Below, in pieces: positions 16,615-25,750 of a stretch of DNA of 64,000 nt. This DNA comes from Dyadobacter crusticola DSM 16708. GTDB taxonomy: Bacteria; Bacteroidota; Bacteroidia; Cytophagales; Spirosomataceae. The stretch spans positions 536,658-600,657 of the forward strand of contig NZ_JNJB01000004.1 of NCBI RefSeq assembly GCF_000701505.1, in the 5' to 3' direction. Under the pieces are notes generated by a model. That model searched no databases, was not told the origin of the DNA, and saw only the letters and a program-made list of their open reading frames with translations. Each line of letters begins with the position of its first letter. Positions within the stretch are counted from its first letter, which is position 1. Position numbers and translations under genes: made by a program.

Positions 16615-16983
16615 ATGAAGATTGTAATTATTGAAGATGAAACAGACTTGGGAGTGTTGATGCGCAATTTTCTAGTAAGACAACTTAATATCGAGGAACC
16701 TGAGAAAGCTATTAAAGTAGCTGCATCCATTCAGGAAGGAATGGCTTGTATTAGTGCCATGAAACCCGATTGGATCTTCATTGACAACAACTTACCTGAT
16801 GGTAAGGGAATTGCAGAGATTCAGCGGATCAAAAGCATGTACACAGATAAGAAGATCTTCATCGTAACTATGAGCGCGATGACAAACCTCCGCGACGAGG
16901 CTTTCCGAAACGGCGCAGACTATTTTTTGGATAAGCCGATCAGCTTCGTGGAAGTCAAAAACATCCTTTCGAAACACCGGTAG
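16615..16983 (+). CDS. Orphan single-domain response regulator
   Basis: A 122-residue stand-alone receiver domain with acidic pocket E7/D8, phospho-acceptor D57 (IFIDNNLPDG), the conserved Ser/Thr position (VTMSAMT) and Lys in FLDKPIS. There is no output domain, so it probably acts by protein contact or in a phosphorelay. No kinase is adjacent. The sigma-54-like promoter upstream and the rpoN/activator/kinase module 1.5 kb away make that kinase, whose own receiver suggests phosphorelay chemistry, a plausible partner; this link is inferred. Confidence 0.9.
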   Translation: MKIVIIEDETDLGVLMRNFLVRQLNIEEPEKAIKVAASIQEGMACISAMKPDWIFIDNNLPDGKGIAEIQRIKSMYTDKKIFIVTMSAMTNLRDEAFRNGADYFLDKPISFVEVKNILSKHR

Positions 16984-17100
16984 TAACAGCGACACCCTAA
17001 CCGCGCCGATAAACAGTAGAAAAATTTACAATACTTGGGGACAAACTGAGGGGAATACGTAGAAAATGTTGCTCAAATGGCTTAAATAGCCTTATTATTT

Positions 17101-19398
17101 CTAAAACAGGATCGGACAGCGTGTTCCTGATCTGTTCCTGGGACCTGGCAGTTTCACTTTCTGGCTACGGTACTTCGCATGCTTTTTCTTCGGCCCCTCA
17201 TTCTTCTTCTTCGCATAAGGAGCAAGTTTGAAATCATAGTCGGGAATGAAATAATCCTCCTTATACTCTGCAACCGGCAGCGGCATATAGTGCCGACCGG
17301 GAAATGTTAGCACATCGTATTCATAGTCGTATAAGTAGATCGTTACGAATCCATCGCGGCTGTATTTGATCCCAATATCAGAAAACGGGCTGTTCTCGTC
17401 CGCAGAGGCAACCAGCCGCATCATTTCTTTCTGTTTGCCTTTGGCTAATACAGTCATATTGTACTGGAAAACCCGGTGTAGCGAATCAATCTGTAATGCA
17501 ACTCCAAGGTAATACTTGGCATCCTTGATCCTTTCCTGTCCTGCATACATCACCGCAGTGTTGTTCAATGCGCTCTTGTCCTGGTAGGTTTGGTAGCTCA
17601 GCTTTGCCTGGTCGTACTTTTCCATATACCGGTATACGTTGCCCTGATTTACATTATAAAACTTACGGGAAGGAGCAGCTTCCATTGCTTTTTTGAAATC
17701 TTCGTAGGCGCCATCGTAACGAAGGTTCGCCTCATTTACCTGACGTTTCTGATCGTGCCTGTTTCCTATATACGCCTGAACGATCCCATGATTATTGTGT
17801 AAAAAAGGCAGTTCCGGCTTTTCTCTTACCAAGCTATCAAACAGCGCCATTGATTTATCCAGCTGATCATTTTCGAGCAGCACCACGCCCCAGCCGTTTT
17901 GCGCATTCACATTGGCAGGGTTTAACGAAACCGCTTTTTTGAAAACCTGATATCCTTTTTTGAACATATCAAAGTGCAGCAGCAGGTTACCATAGTTGCT
18001 CCACATCAAATCATACCCTTGCTCATACTGTAAAGCCTTGGCGAGAAAGGTACCTGCCTCGGAATAGCGCTTCTGGTCGATCATGATGCCGCTCATACCC
18101 GCCAGTGCCTCGTAACGGGTTGGATCCAGCTTGATCGCTTTTTGAAAATCCTCCTGCGCCTCGCTGGTCTTTTTAAGATAATATTCCGAGAAAGCTTTTG
18201 TTACAAAAAGATCCGCAAAAAAGCGGTTGTTTTCGTCCATCGCCTTTTCTGCTTTTTTAAAATCCTGCAAGGCCAGATCATATCTTTTCTGACCGTAGTG
18301 AGCCACTGCGCGGCCGAGGTAAGCCGGCATGTAAGTTGAATCTTTTTTGATAACCCGGTCAAAAAGGGTGAATGCTGTCTGGTATTCGCGTTTTGAAAGA
18401 TGCGTGTTGGCGATACCGGATTGCAGTGCGGGCGTTTCCCTTTTCAATGTGGAAGCAAGCTTGTAGTACCGCTGCGCTTCATTGATCAGCTTTAAACCGT
18501 AATTGGAATGCGCCATTCCGAGGTACGCATCACCACGGAAAGTGCGGTCGTCGGTTTCCAGGTAAGTTGAGAAAACAGCCTTCGCCGCTCCAAACTGGTT
18601 AAGCGACAACAATGCATTCGCGTAACGTATCTGTGCTTTCGGGTGCTTTCTTGCGACTTTTTCAAAATCCTTGACAGCCCTTTTTTCATTACCGGTGCGC
18701 ATGAGCATGTCCCCACGCTGCAACCGGTAAGCCATTTCATCTTTTTGCCGGATCGCGGTAGTTACCTCTTCAATGGCTTCTTCTGTCCTGCCGGTATATT
18801 TGTACGCCATTCCCAGATTGTAATTCCATTTACCGCCGCTGTTCCGGGCAGAGTTGCCGGTTGCAAAATCGATTGCCTCATTGTATTTCTTCTGCTTCCC
18901 AAATGAAACAACCGTGTTGAGGTTTGCCTGCGCGCCGCCCGGCGCTTCCGCGAAATCGTTTCTGGCCGCGTCGTATTTTCCCGAAAGTAATGCAAACAAG
19001 CCCCTGTTGTAACGTAAATGCGGTTCCTGAGTACTGAGATCCAGCTCCTCCATTATGTGCAGCGCCTTTTGATAATTGCCAAGCAGTGCCAGAATGACCG
19101 CCTCATTGTTCATCCGCTGTACAGAATCGGACGGTTCAAATGCTTCTTTGTGGTAAAGTGCGTAGGCTGCCTGCAAATTCCTGATACCCTGCTGGTAGGA
19201 TTTTTCGCGGAGCAATGCGGGGTTGTTTTCCTCAAATGAGCGGTTAAAAACAGGCAGGAGATCTTTGACCAGTCGCTGGCACTCCCCAAAATCCTGTGCA
19301 GTAGCATTGCCAGGACCTAAGACAGTCAGCATCAGCAAAATACCAGTGCAAAAGAGTAAGTAGATTTTCTGTACCACAGTCGAATTGAAATGGCTCAA
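17101..19398 (-). CDS. Large exported TPR-repeat protein
   Basis: A 765-residue protein with an N-terminal signal peptide (hydrophobic LLFCTGILLMLTVLGPG, cleavage near ATAQ) followed by about fifteen tetratricopeptide repeats spanning residues 60-620; typical units are YNLGMAYKYTGRTEEAIEE and AYLGRAVAHYGQKRYDLAL. The last 130 residues are non-TPR and end in a basic K/R-rich tail. TPR superhelices are protein-binding scaffolds; an exported one probably works in the periplasm or at the outer membrane. No neighbour identifies its partner: it lies between the orphan response regulator (convergent) and the amylase gene (divergent). Confidence 0.88.
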   Translation of the reverse strand: MSHFNSTVVQKIYLLFCTGILLMLTVLGPGNATAQDFGECQRLVKDLLPVFNRSFEENNPALLREKSYQQGIRNLQAAYALYHKEAFEPSDSVQRMNNEAVILALLGNYQKALHIMEELDLSTQEPHLRYNRGLFALLSGKYDAARNDFAEAPGGAQANLNTVVSFGKQKKYNEAIDFATGNSARNSGGKWNYNLGMAYKYTGRTEEAIEEVTTAIRQKDEMAYRLQRGDMLMRTGNEKRAVKDFEKVARKHPKAQIRYANALLSLNQFGAAKAVFSTYLETDDRTFRGDAYLGMAHSNYGLKLINEAQRYYKLASTLKRETPALQSGIANTHLSKREYQTAFTLFDRVIKKDSTYMPAYLGRAVAHYGQKRYDLALQDFKKAEKAMDENNRFFADLFVTKAFSEYYLKKTSEAQEDFQKAIKLDPTRYEALAGMSGIMIDQKRYSEAGTFLAKALQYEQGYDLMWSNYGNLLLHFDMFKKGYQVFKKAVSLNPANVNAQNGWGVVLLENDQLDKSMALFDSLVREKPELPFLHNNHGIVQAYIGNRHDQKRQVNEANLRYDGAYEDFKKAMEAAPSRKFYNVNQGNVYRYMEKYDQAKLSYQTYQDKSALNNTAVMYAGQERIKDAKYYLGVALQIDSLHRVFQYNMTVLAKGKQKEMMRLVASADENSPFSDIGIKYSRDGFVTIYLYDYEYDVLTFPGRHYMPLPVAEYKEDYFIPDYDFKLAPYAKKKNEGPKKKHAKYRSQKVKLPGPRNRSGTRCPILF

Positions 19399-19773
19399 AA
19401 GCCACTAACCTACGAGTAATCACGGAGAATTACAATTAATCACCTGCACCAGGCGCTAAAAACAAGCTATAATTTTATTTTTTAACAAAATAATCAAAAT
19501 GTGATTTTGTGAAGCCGAAGCCGGAGACTTTACAAATCGAGACTTCGAACGGTCTTCGTTTTCTGCACTCACCTTGTCACACTGCAAATGCATGATCCAA
19601 CCCTATCAAAAAGGCTGGCATGATTTGAGGGTATAGATTCAAAATTAATATCTTGCAAGACAGTAAATATCCCCATTCTCCTGCGCCAGCTCTTGGGCAG
19701 GGCTGTTATTGCTACTGAAATTAAGAGAGTTAGGCAGTTCATTCAATCCCAATCAGCATTAAAGTCGAGCCAA
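19399..19773. other. 375-bp divergent intergenic region
   Basis: It separates the TPR gene (minus) and the alpha-amylase gene (plus). A TTG codon at 19693 is in frame with the amylase and would add 27 residues, but these are not family-like, so I treat them as leader. The stretch 19460-19505 is very A/T-rich, as expected of a promoter region. No repeat, RNA gene or small ORF was recognised. Confidence 0.4.
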
Positions 19774-21525
19774 ATGATATCCTCAGAAAACAAGCATAAA
19801 CTAGTTATATACCAGATTTTCACGCGCCTTTTCGGAAACCAAAACACCACAAACAAATTTTACGGGACCCTGGCAGAAAACGGTTCAGGGAAATTCAACG
19901 ATATCTCTGACCCGGCACTCCTCGCATTGAAAGATTTCGGTGCAACGCACGTATGGTACACAGGTGTGCTCGAACATGCGACGCTCACCGACTACTCCGC
20001 GTTTGGAATAAAGCCCGATCATCCTTTGGTCGTGAAAGGCATTGCCGGCTCGCCTTATGCAGTGAAAGATTACTACGATGTGGATCCTGACCTTGCTGTG
20101 GATGTTAATAACCGGATGCAGGAATTTGAAGCATTGATCAACCGCACCCACGCCCATAACCTGAAAGCGATCATTGATTTCGTCCCAAATCACGTAGCGC
20201 GGCAGTATTGTTCAGATGTACGGCCCGAAAACGTGCAGGATTTTGGCGAGGGTGACGATGATACCGTTGCATTCAGTCCTTCAAACAACTTTTACTATAT
20301 CCCGGACCAGGACTTTATTGTTCCGGAAGGGCACAAACCTCCGGTACCGATCGAAGCTCCCTACTCAGAGAGACCAGCGAAAGCTACCGGAAATGACGTT
20401 TTCGCTGCACAGCCAAGTCAGTACGACTGGTACGAGACGATCAAACTCAATTACGGCATCGACTATCTGAACGGGCACCGCACACACTTTGACCCGATCC
20501 CTTCCACCTGGCACAAAATGTACGATATCCTGAAATACTGGACTTCAAAGGGCGTTGATGGATTCAGGTGTGATATGGCCGAAATGGTACCTGTTGCATT
20601 CTGGTCGTGGGTAATCCCCGAAATCAAGAAGGTGAAGCCTGAGATTATTTTCATAGCCGAAATCTATAATCCGGCCGAGTACCATAACTATATTAACAAT
20701 GGAAAGTTTGATTATCTGTACGATAAAGTCGGACTTTACAACTCCCTGCGCCGGCTGATCGAAGGCCACGGCACTGCGGAGGATATCACCAGGATCTGGC
20801 AGCAGGAGTCGGGCGACATTGCGTCTAACATGCTCCGTTTTCTCGAAAACCACGATGAGCAGCGCATTGCCTCTCGCTATTTTGCGGGTAATCCCTGGCT
20901 GGCGGTGCCGGCTATGGTGCTCAGTGCCACGCTGCACACCGGCCCGCTGATGATCTACTTTGGCCAGGAACTCGGCGTAAACCCAACTGTGGGCGAAGGT
21001 TTCCAGGGAGAAGACGGGCGAACTACCATTTTCGATTACTGGGGTATACCTGAATTCCAGCTTTGGGTAAATAGCGGGAAATTTAATACTGATCTGCTGA
21101 GCAATGAACAAAAGCGGCTGCGTGCATTTTACGAAAGCTTAAATCATTTTGTGCTCGAAAACGAGGCTGTTTTCGCAGGTGCATTCTATGATCTGCAGTA
21201 CGTGAATATCGATGGGCAAAGTTTTAATTATGACAAGAGGTTCGTTTACAGCTATTTGAGATATACGGAAAATCAGCAGCTGCTATTTGTCTGCAATTTC
21301 AACCGCGAAAAAGCCATTGAAACGAACGTCCGCATTCCGCAGGATGCGTGGAGCCAGGTATTGAAACTGGAAAATACCGGCCTGTACAAGTTGAAGCCCG
21401 TTTTTCCGGCATTTATCTCTCAGATACATTTACAAACTGCTGATATCACGTCAACGGGAGTTCATGTGGAGCTTCCTGCGGCATCGGTTTTTGTATATGA
21501 GATCGTGAGAAAGCAGGTTATCTGA
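19774..21525 (+). CDS. Alpha-amylase-family glycoside hydrolase (GH13)
   Basis: A 583-residue GH13 enzyme with all four conserved regions: DFVPNHVARQY (region I), GFRCDMAEM with nucleophile D267 (II), IFIAEIYN with acid/base E296 (III) and ENHDEQR with transition-state stabiliser H360/D361 (IV). It would hydrolyse or rearrange alpha-glucans. No signal peptide is present from the chosen ATG, so it is probably cytoplasmic and acts on storage or imported oligosaccharides. The start at 19774 fits the family N-terminus (KLVIYQIFTRLFG); an upstream TTG is possible. A C-terminal beta-domain ends the protein. Specificity (amylase, maltosyltransferase or other) cannot be decided by eye. Confidence 0.9.
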   Translation: MISSENKHKLVIYQIFTRLFGNQNTTNKFYGTLAENGSGKFNDISDPALLALKDFGATHVWYTGVLEHATLTDYSAFGIKPDHPLVVKGIAGSPYAVKDYYDVDPDLAVDVNNRMQEFEALINRTHAHNLKAIIDFVPNHVARQYCSDVRPENVQDFGEGDDDTVAFSPSNNFYYIPDQDFIVPEGHKPPVPIEAPYSERPAKATGNDVFAAQPSQYDWYETIKLNYGIDYLNGHRTHFDPIPSTWHKMYDILKYWTSKGVDGFRCDMAEMVPVAFWSWVIPEIKKVKPEIIFIAEIYNPAEYHNYINNGKFDYLYDKVGLYNSLRRLIEGHGTAEDITRIWQQESGDIASNMLRFLENHDEQRIASRYFAGNPWLAVPAMVLSATLHTGPLMIYFGQELGVNPTVGEGFQGEDGRTTIFDYWGIPEFQLWVNSGKFNTDLLSNEQKRLRAFYESLNHFVLENEAVFAGAFYDLQYVNIDGQSFNYDKRFVYSYLRYTENQQLLFVCNFNREKAIETNVRIPQDAWSQVLKLENTGLYKLKPVFPAFISQIHLQTADITSTGVHVELPAASVFVYEIVRKQVI

Positions 21526-21583
21526 AATACGGCGGTGCAGCCTGTGCGTTGGGAATTTGTTTCAAGCCGCTAAATTTCTGAAC

Positions 21584-23581
21584 ATGAGGATAGATTTAAT
21601 ACAAAATGAGGCGGGATACGTCAGTAAGTTCCTTGATAAGGCACGAAGAAGATGGAAGGCGAACCGGCGGGGCAATTATTCATTCCTTGAAAGCCTTTCC
21701 AGCCTTTTTTCGAATGAAAATGAAAGGGCACTGATTGCTGAAGAGATATTGTCGGTGCTCCTGTCGACGAAGTTCGTTTCCCTGCTCACCGAATCTGAGA
21801 TCGGGGCCAACAAGGGATTTTTCTCGGATGCGTCGGCCAGGCTAAGTTTCAAATTTCTGCCGCCGGTTGAAGAGCCGAACGAACTAAGGACGCATTTCGA
21901 TCATTTTTTCTGCTATAAAAAAGACTATCAGTGGGTGCGGGCCATTCCCGACCAGGAATGGAGCGGGTTTCTGCAAGTCGTGTTCAACGATCAGGACTTT
22001 ACGTCCAGCGGACATATTGAAAAAGAGGTGCTCAACTCAGTGCTGATACTTGCGCAACGTGCAGCTACGTTGGGCGTAGACCCGGAGGTTGTCTCCAAAA
22101 TTCCGAGGGTCGACGATCTGGACTCCCCTTTTCTGGGGCTCAACCGGGAGGTAATTCTTTTTGTTGAAAATACGCTCAACTCGGCTACGTACCGGGGTGC
22201 ACTCCGTGAAAACGACTACAAGCACATTCTGGTCATGATCAGTCAGTGCAAAGAGCAGATCAGCTATATCTACAAGCACAAAGACCTTTTTGGGATAAGC
22301 CTGCAGCTGACTTACCTCGTGCGGCAGATAGAGCAATATCTAAAAAGGCTTACGCAGCTGCTTGAAATCATACACACCTCCGATAACGAACAGCGCTGGT
22401 TACTGATCGCCGGCTTGCTGAAAGAGTTCGTGTATGCAGAAAATACGCGCTATAGCCTCCGCAAGCACTTCTCCACCAACCTGCAATTGCTTACTTTCAA
22501 GGTAATTGAAAATACCTCCAAAACGGGCGAGCACTATATTGCTTCCGACCGATCGGCGTATTGGAAGCTTTTTGGAAGAGCTCTGGGCGGCGGTGTGATT
22601 GTTGCATTCCTCTGCGCCAACAAGACGCGGCTCTACTTCCAGCATCTGCCGATCTTTTGGGAGGCATTCTTTTACAGCCTCAACTACTCGCTGGGGTTCA
22701 TGCTGATCCACATTCTCGGCTTCACCATTGCGACCAAGCAGCCTGCTATGACTGCCTCAACCATTGCCGCCAATCTCAGCAACAATGGAGAGAATGTAAA
22801 CTGGCTGCATTCAACGACCCAGCTGCTGATCCGGCTGATACGTAGCCAGTTCATTTCTTTGGTTGGAAATGCGGTGATCGCTTTTCCGGTGGCGTACGGA
22901 ATCGACCAGCTATACTACCGTGCAATGGAGTACCATATTGCCGATCCCGCCAAATCCATAAGGCTGATCGCCGAGCTGAATATCTGGGAAAGTCTCGCTC
23001 TTCCGCACGCGGCACTGGCCGGTGTATACCTGATGCTTTCGGGGCTGGTTTCGGGTTATTACGAGAACAAATGGATTTATAACAAATACACTTTACGCAT
23101 CCAGAAGCACCCCAGGCTGAACAGGCTGCTCGGCAGGGAGCGGCTGGACCGTGTGGCGCACTATTTCGAGCGAAACTTCGGCGGATTGGCGGGTAACTTT
23201 TTCCTGGGTGTTTGTTTAGGCTCCACAGCCGCGATCGGGTTTACGTTCGGCCTCCCGCTGGATATAAGGCACATTACCTTCGCCGCCGGTAATTTCGGAC
23301 TGGCCATTTCCGGACTTGAAAACCACGTTTCAACTGAACTCATTTTTAATTCCATTATCGGCATCGCAGGCATAGGTGTTGTAAATGTGATTGTCAGTTT
23401 CGGATTGTCCATTGCTTTTGCACTCAAATCGCGGAATGCAAAAATGGCGGAGGTAAAAAACCTCATTGCAAACCTGGCCTGGCAGTTTTTTCACCATGGG
23501 CTTGCATTCTTTTTTCCCGTCAATAACAAAGTTGAAGAGCGGGAAGAAATTCAGGAAGCAATCTCGCACAGACAGACTTAG
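21584..23581 (+). CDS. Gcr-type 'site-specific recombinase' family membrane protein
   Basis: A 665-residue protein of the PF10136 family, named after the gonococcal Gcr protein and annotated as a site-specific recombinase. The sequence does not look like a recombinase: no tyrosine- or serine-recombinase motif is visible, and the C-terminal half carries several hydrophobic helices (GGGVIVAFLCANKTRLYF, FFLGVCLGSTAAIGFTFGLP, IIGIAGIGVVNVIVSFGLSI). The N-terminal half is helical and charged. A membrane function is more likely than DNA recombination. It starts 58 bp after the amylase on the same strand and may be cotranscribed. An in-frame TTG at 21557 is an alternative start; ATG at 21584 is preferred. 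Confidence 0.82.
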   Translation: MRIDLIQNEAGYVSKFLDKARRRWKANRRGNYSFLESLSSLFSNENERALIAEEILSVLLSTKFVSLLTESEIGANKGFFSDASARLSFKFLPPVEEPNELRTHFDHFFCYKKDYQWVRAIPDQEWSGFLQVVFNDQDFTSSGHIEKEVLNSVLILAQRAATLGVDPEVVSKIPRVDDLDSPFLGLNREVILFVENTLNSATYRGALRENDYKHILVMISQCKEQISYIYKHKDLFGISLQLTYLVRQIEQYLKRLTQLLEIIHTSDNEQRWLLIAGLLKEFVYAENTRYSLRKHFSTNLQLLTFKVIENTSKTGEHYIASDRSAYWKLFGRALGGGVIVAFLCANKTRLYFQHLPIFWEAFFYSLNYSLGFMLIHILGFTIATKQPAMTASTIAANLSNNGENVNWLHSTTQLLIRLIRSQFISLVGNAVIAFPVAYGIDQLYYRAMEYHIADPAKSIRLIAELNIWESLALPHAALAGVYLMLSGLVSGYYENKWIYNKYTLRIQKHPRLNRLLGRERLDRVAHYFERNFGGLAGNFFLGVCLGSTAAIGFTFGLPLDIRHITFAAGNFGLAISGLENHVSTELIFNSIIGIAGIGVVNVIVSFGLSIAFALKSRNAKMAEVKNLIANLAWQFFHHGLAFFFPVNNKVEEREEIQEAISHRQT

Positions 23582-23657
23582 CATTGCAAATAGGCCTTTG
23601 ATCACTATTTTTACGTTATTGCCGGCAAATAAACTTACCCGTAACAGAAAATCCATC

Positions 23658-24476
23658 ATGTTTAGAATTGTTGCTTTATCCATTCTAATTTCAGTTTCCT
23701 GCGCGGCTTATTCGCAAACGAACCTGCAAAAAGTTTTTGGACAAAAAATGGATTTACCTGAAAGCAGGGACATCGGAACCCAGGTACTTCGCATGAGTGA
23801 ATCCTTTCTCGGAACACCTTACGTGGCAGGTACTCTGGAAGGTAACCCAACAGAAAAACTGGTTTGCAAATTTGATGGCCTGGACTGCACTACATTGGTT
23901 GAAAGCGTGATAGCCCTGACGATAGCCAAATCCGAGAACGAAAGCTTTGAAGCATACAAAAACGAGCTCACCAGGCTGCGCTACCGCGACGGCAACATCG
24001 ACGGCTACCCTTCGCGGCTGCATTACATACTCGATTGGATGTACGAAAATGAAAAACGCGGCCGGTTGGTAAATATCACTGAGAAAGTGGGCGGGGTACC
24101 TTTCAGGAAAGAGATCAATTTCATGACCAATCATGCCAATCTATATCCGGCAATGGCCGAGAGTGCGGTTTGGGAAAAAGTCAGGGAGCAGGAAAACGTT
24201 ATTAATACACGCGAGCACAGCTACATTCCTAAAGCCGGCATACAGAAGGCCGAGCCTATGCTGCATAATGGCGACATCGTTGCATTCACATCTTCCATTG
24301 AAGGATTGGATGTTAACCACATGGGAATTATTACCAAAATCGGCAGCCGCGCATACCTGATCCACGCTTCATCAACCGGCAAAAAGGTAGTGATGTCAAA
24401 CGTGCCGCTGGCTGAATACGTTGCCTCCGTCCCGAAGCACACGGGAATGATCGTAGCGCGGCTCAACGATATCTGA
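23658..24476 (+). CDS. DUF1460 family secreted amidase-like protein
   Basis: A 272-residue exported protein with signal peptide MFRIVALSILISVSCAAYS. It matches the DUF1460 family (PF07313), an NlpC/P60-related papain-like fold described as N-acetylmuramoyl-L-alanine amidase-like. The family's LDCTT motif carries the presumptive catalytic Cys77, and NHMGIITK supplies the later His. It should act on peptidoglycan in the periplasm. The reading frame stays open upstream to 23466, overlapping the previous gene, but the signal peptide makes the ATG at 23658 the clear start. It ends 8 bp before the MscS-type channel gene. Confidence 0.9.
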   Translation: MFRIVALSILISVSCAAYSQTNLQKVFGQKMDLPESRDIGTQVLRMSESFLGTPYVAGTLEGNPTEKLVCKFDGLDCTTLVESVIALTIAKSENESFEAYKNELTRLRYRDGNIDGYPSRLHYILDWMYENEKRGRLVNITEKVGGVPFRKEINFMTNHANLYPAMAESAVWEKVREQENVINTREHSYIPKAGIQKAEPMLHNGDIVAFTSSIEGLDVNHMGIITKIGSRAYLIHASSTGKKVVMSNVPLAEYVASVPKHTGMIVARLNDI

Positions 24477-24484
24477 AACAATGA

Positions 24485-25561
24485 ATGGATTTTCTAGAAG
24501 TACTTAACTACAGAAATGCTCCCTGGCTGATTCTCACGATAGCAGCGCTCATTGGTCTTGTCCTGAGTCTCTTCCTGATTAACCTGATCAAGATTGCCGC
24601 TTCCCGGGAACAATGGCGGGCTGTGCGTGCGATTCACGAAAACCTCACGAATGTGCTGTTTTTCTTTGTGCCAATGGTACTGGTCACCATTGCCGCACGC
24701 GCCTACGTGCTGCCTTATCCTGACTATGGCTGGCTGTTCGGGATCAGCAAAGTATTGCTCATTGCAATTACAACCTGGCTGATGGTCCGCATTGTGATTA
24801 TCGTAGAAAAAATACTGGTCGATCAACTCGATTTCAATTCACCTGATAACAACCACGCGCGCCGGCTTTTTACCAAGATCAAGTTTGTAAAACGAATGGT
24901 GATCATCCTCGTTGTAACGATCGGAGTCTCCATTCTGCTGCTGAGCTTTGAGAGTGTGCGACAATATGGTATTGGTATCCTCACTTCTGCTGGTATCGTC
25001 AGTGTAATCATCGGTTTTGCAGCTCAACGGTCGCTCGCTAACCTGATGGCAGGCATTCAGATCGCATTTACGCAGCCAATTAAGATTGACGATGTGGTCA
25101 TTGTAGAAGGAGAATGGGGCCGAATCGAAGAGATTAATTTGACTTATGTAGTGGTGAATATCTGGGACTTACGAAGAATTGTCTTGCCGATTACCTACTT
25201 CATTGAAAAACCCTTTCAAAACTGGACCCGAAATGAAAGTGCATTGATCGGTACCGCGTTTTTTCAGCTGAATTACCACGCACCCATTCCCATTCTCAGG
25301 GAAAAATTGAAAGAAATACTTGACGCGACTCCGCTTTGGAATGGCAAATCCTGGGCTTTACAGGTAACTGATACGCAGGGGCAGCTGATGGTTGTCCGCG
25401 CATTGATGTCCGCCCGTAACTCCGGCGAAACGTTTGACCTGCGTTGCCTGGTGCGCGAGAAGATGATCGAATTCATTGTGCAGGAATACCCGGAGGCATT
25501 ACCTTCTACCCGCATTGAAGACCTGCAAAAGCCGATGCGCATTCATGATACCGGCTTATAA
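24485..25561 (+). CDS. MscS-family mechanosensitive ion channel
   Basis: A 358-residue channel with four to five N-terminal transmembrane helices (about residues 16-36, 55-75, 85-105, 135-155) and the pore helix with GIVSVIIGFAAQRSLANLMAG, the TM3 signature of MscS. The beta-domain (QPIKIDDVVIVEGEWGRIEEI) and the C-terminal alpha/beta cytoplasmic vestibule follow. It would release solutes on membrane tension at hypo-osmotic shock. It starts 8 bp after the DUF1460 amidase gene and is followed by a hairpin terminator. It is somewhat longer than E. coli MscS (286 residues), as in the YnaI-like subgroup. Confidence 0.93.
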   Translation: MDFLEVLNYRNAPWLILTIAALIGLVLSLFLINLIKIAASREQWRAVRAIHENLTNVLFFFVPMVLVTIAARAYVLPYPDYGWLFGISKVLLIAITTWLMVRIVIIVEKILVDQLDFNSPDNNHARRLFTKIKFVKRMVIILVVTIGVSILLLSFESVRQYGIGILTSAGIVSVIIGFAAQRSLANLMAGIQIAFTQPIKIDDVVIVEGEWGRIEEINLTYVVVNIWDLRRIVLPITYFIEKPFQNWTRNESALIGTAFFQLNYHAPIPILREKLKEILDATPLWNGKSWALQVTDTQGQLMVVRALMSARNSGETFDLRCLVREKMIEFIVQEYPEALPSTRIEDLQKPMRIHDTGL

Positions 25562-25567
25562 AAAAAT

Positions 25568-25592
25568 TGGCCTCCGGAATGTCCGAAGGCCA
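25568..25592 (+). terminator. Hairpin downstream of the MscS-type gene
   Basis: GGCCTCCGGA-ATG-TCCGAAGGCC pairs with one mismatch, 7 bp after the stop codon. There is no strong U-tract on the plus strand. On the minus strand the stem is followed by AATTTTTT, so it could also stop transcription coming from the right. Confidence 0.6.
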
Positions 25593-25750
25593 GTCATTGT
25601 GTACTACTCACCTAACTCAATTTAACTAATGGAGTTCTCTCTGATTCTGTAAACCCGGTTGTTCCACACTCGAAAAAGCAGGAAGATCGCTTACACTGTA
25701 AAGGAATCGAAGTAGTGTTAAAGTGGCGTTAACATGGAATTAAAAGTGAA

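Noticed and set aside
19583..19600. Minus-strand sigma-54 promoter candidate for the TPR gene (TGCAAATGCATGATCC)
   Set aside because: Spacing between the GC and CC pairs is one base too long and the -24 block does not match.
23466..23657. Extended N-terminus of the DUF1460 protein overlapping the Gcr-type gene
   Set aside because: It would bury the signal peptide that begins at 23658 and only reflects an open frame.
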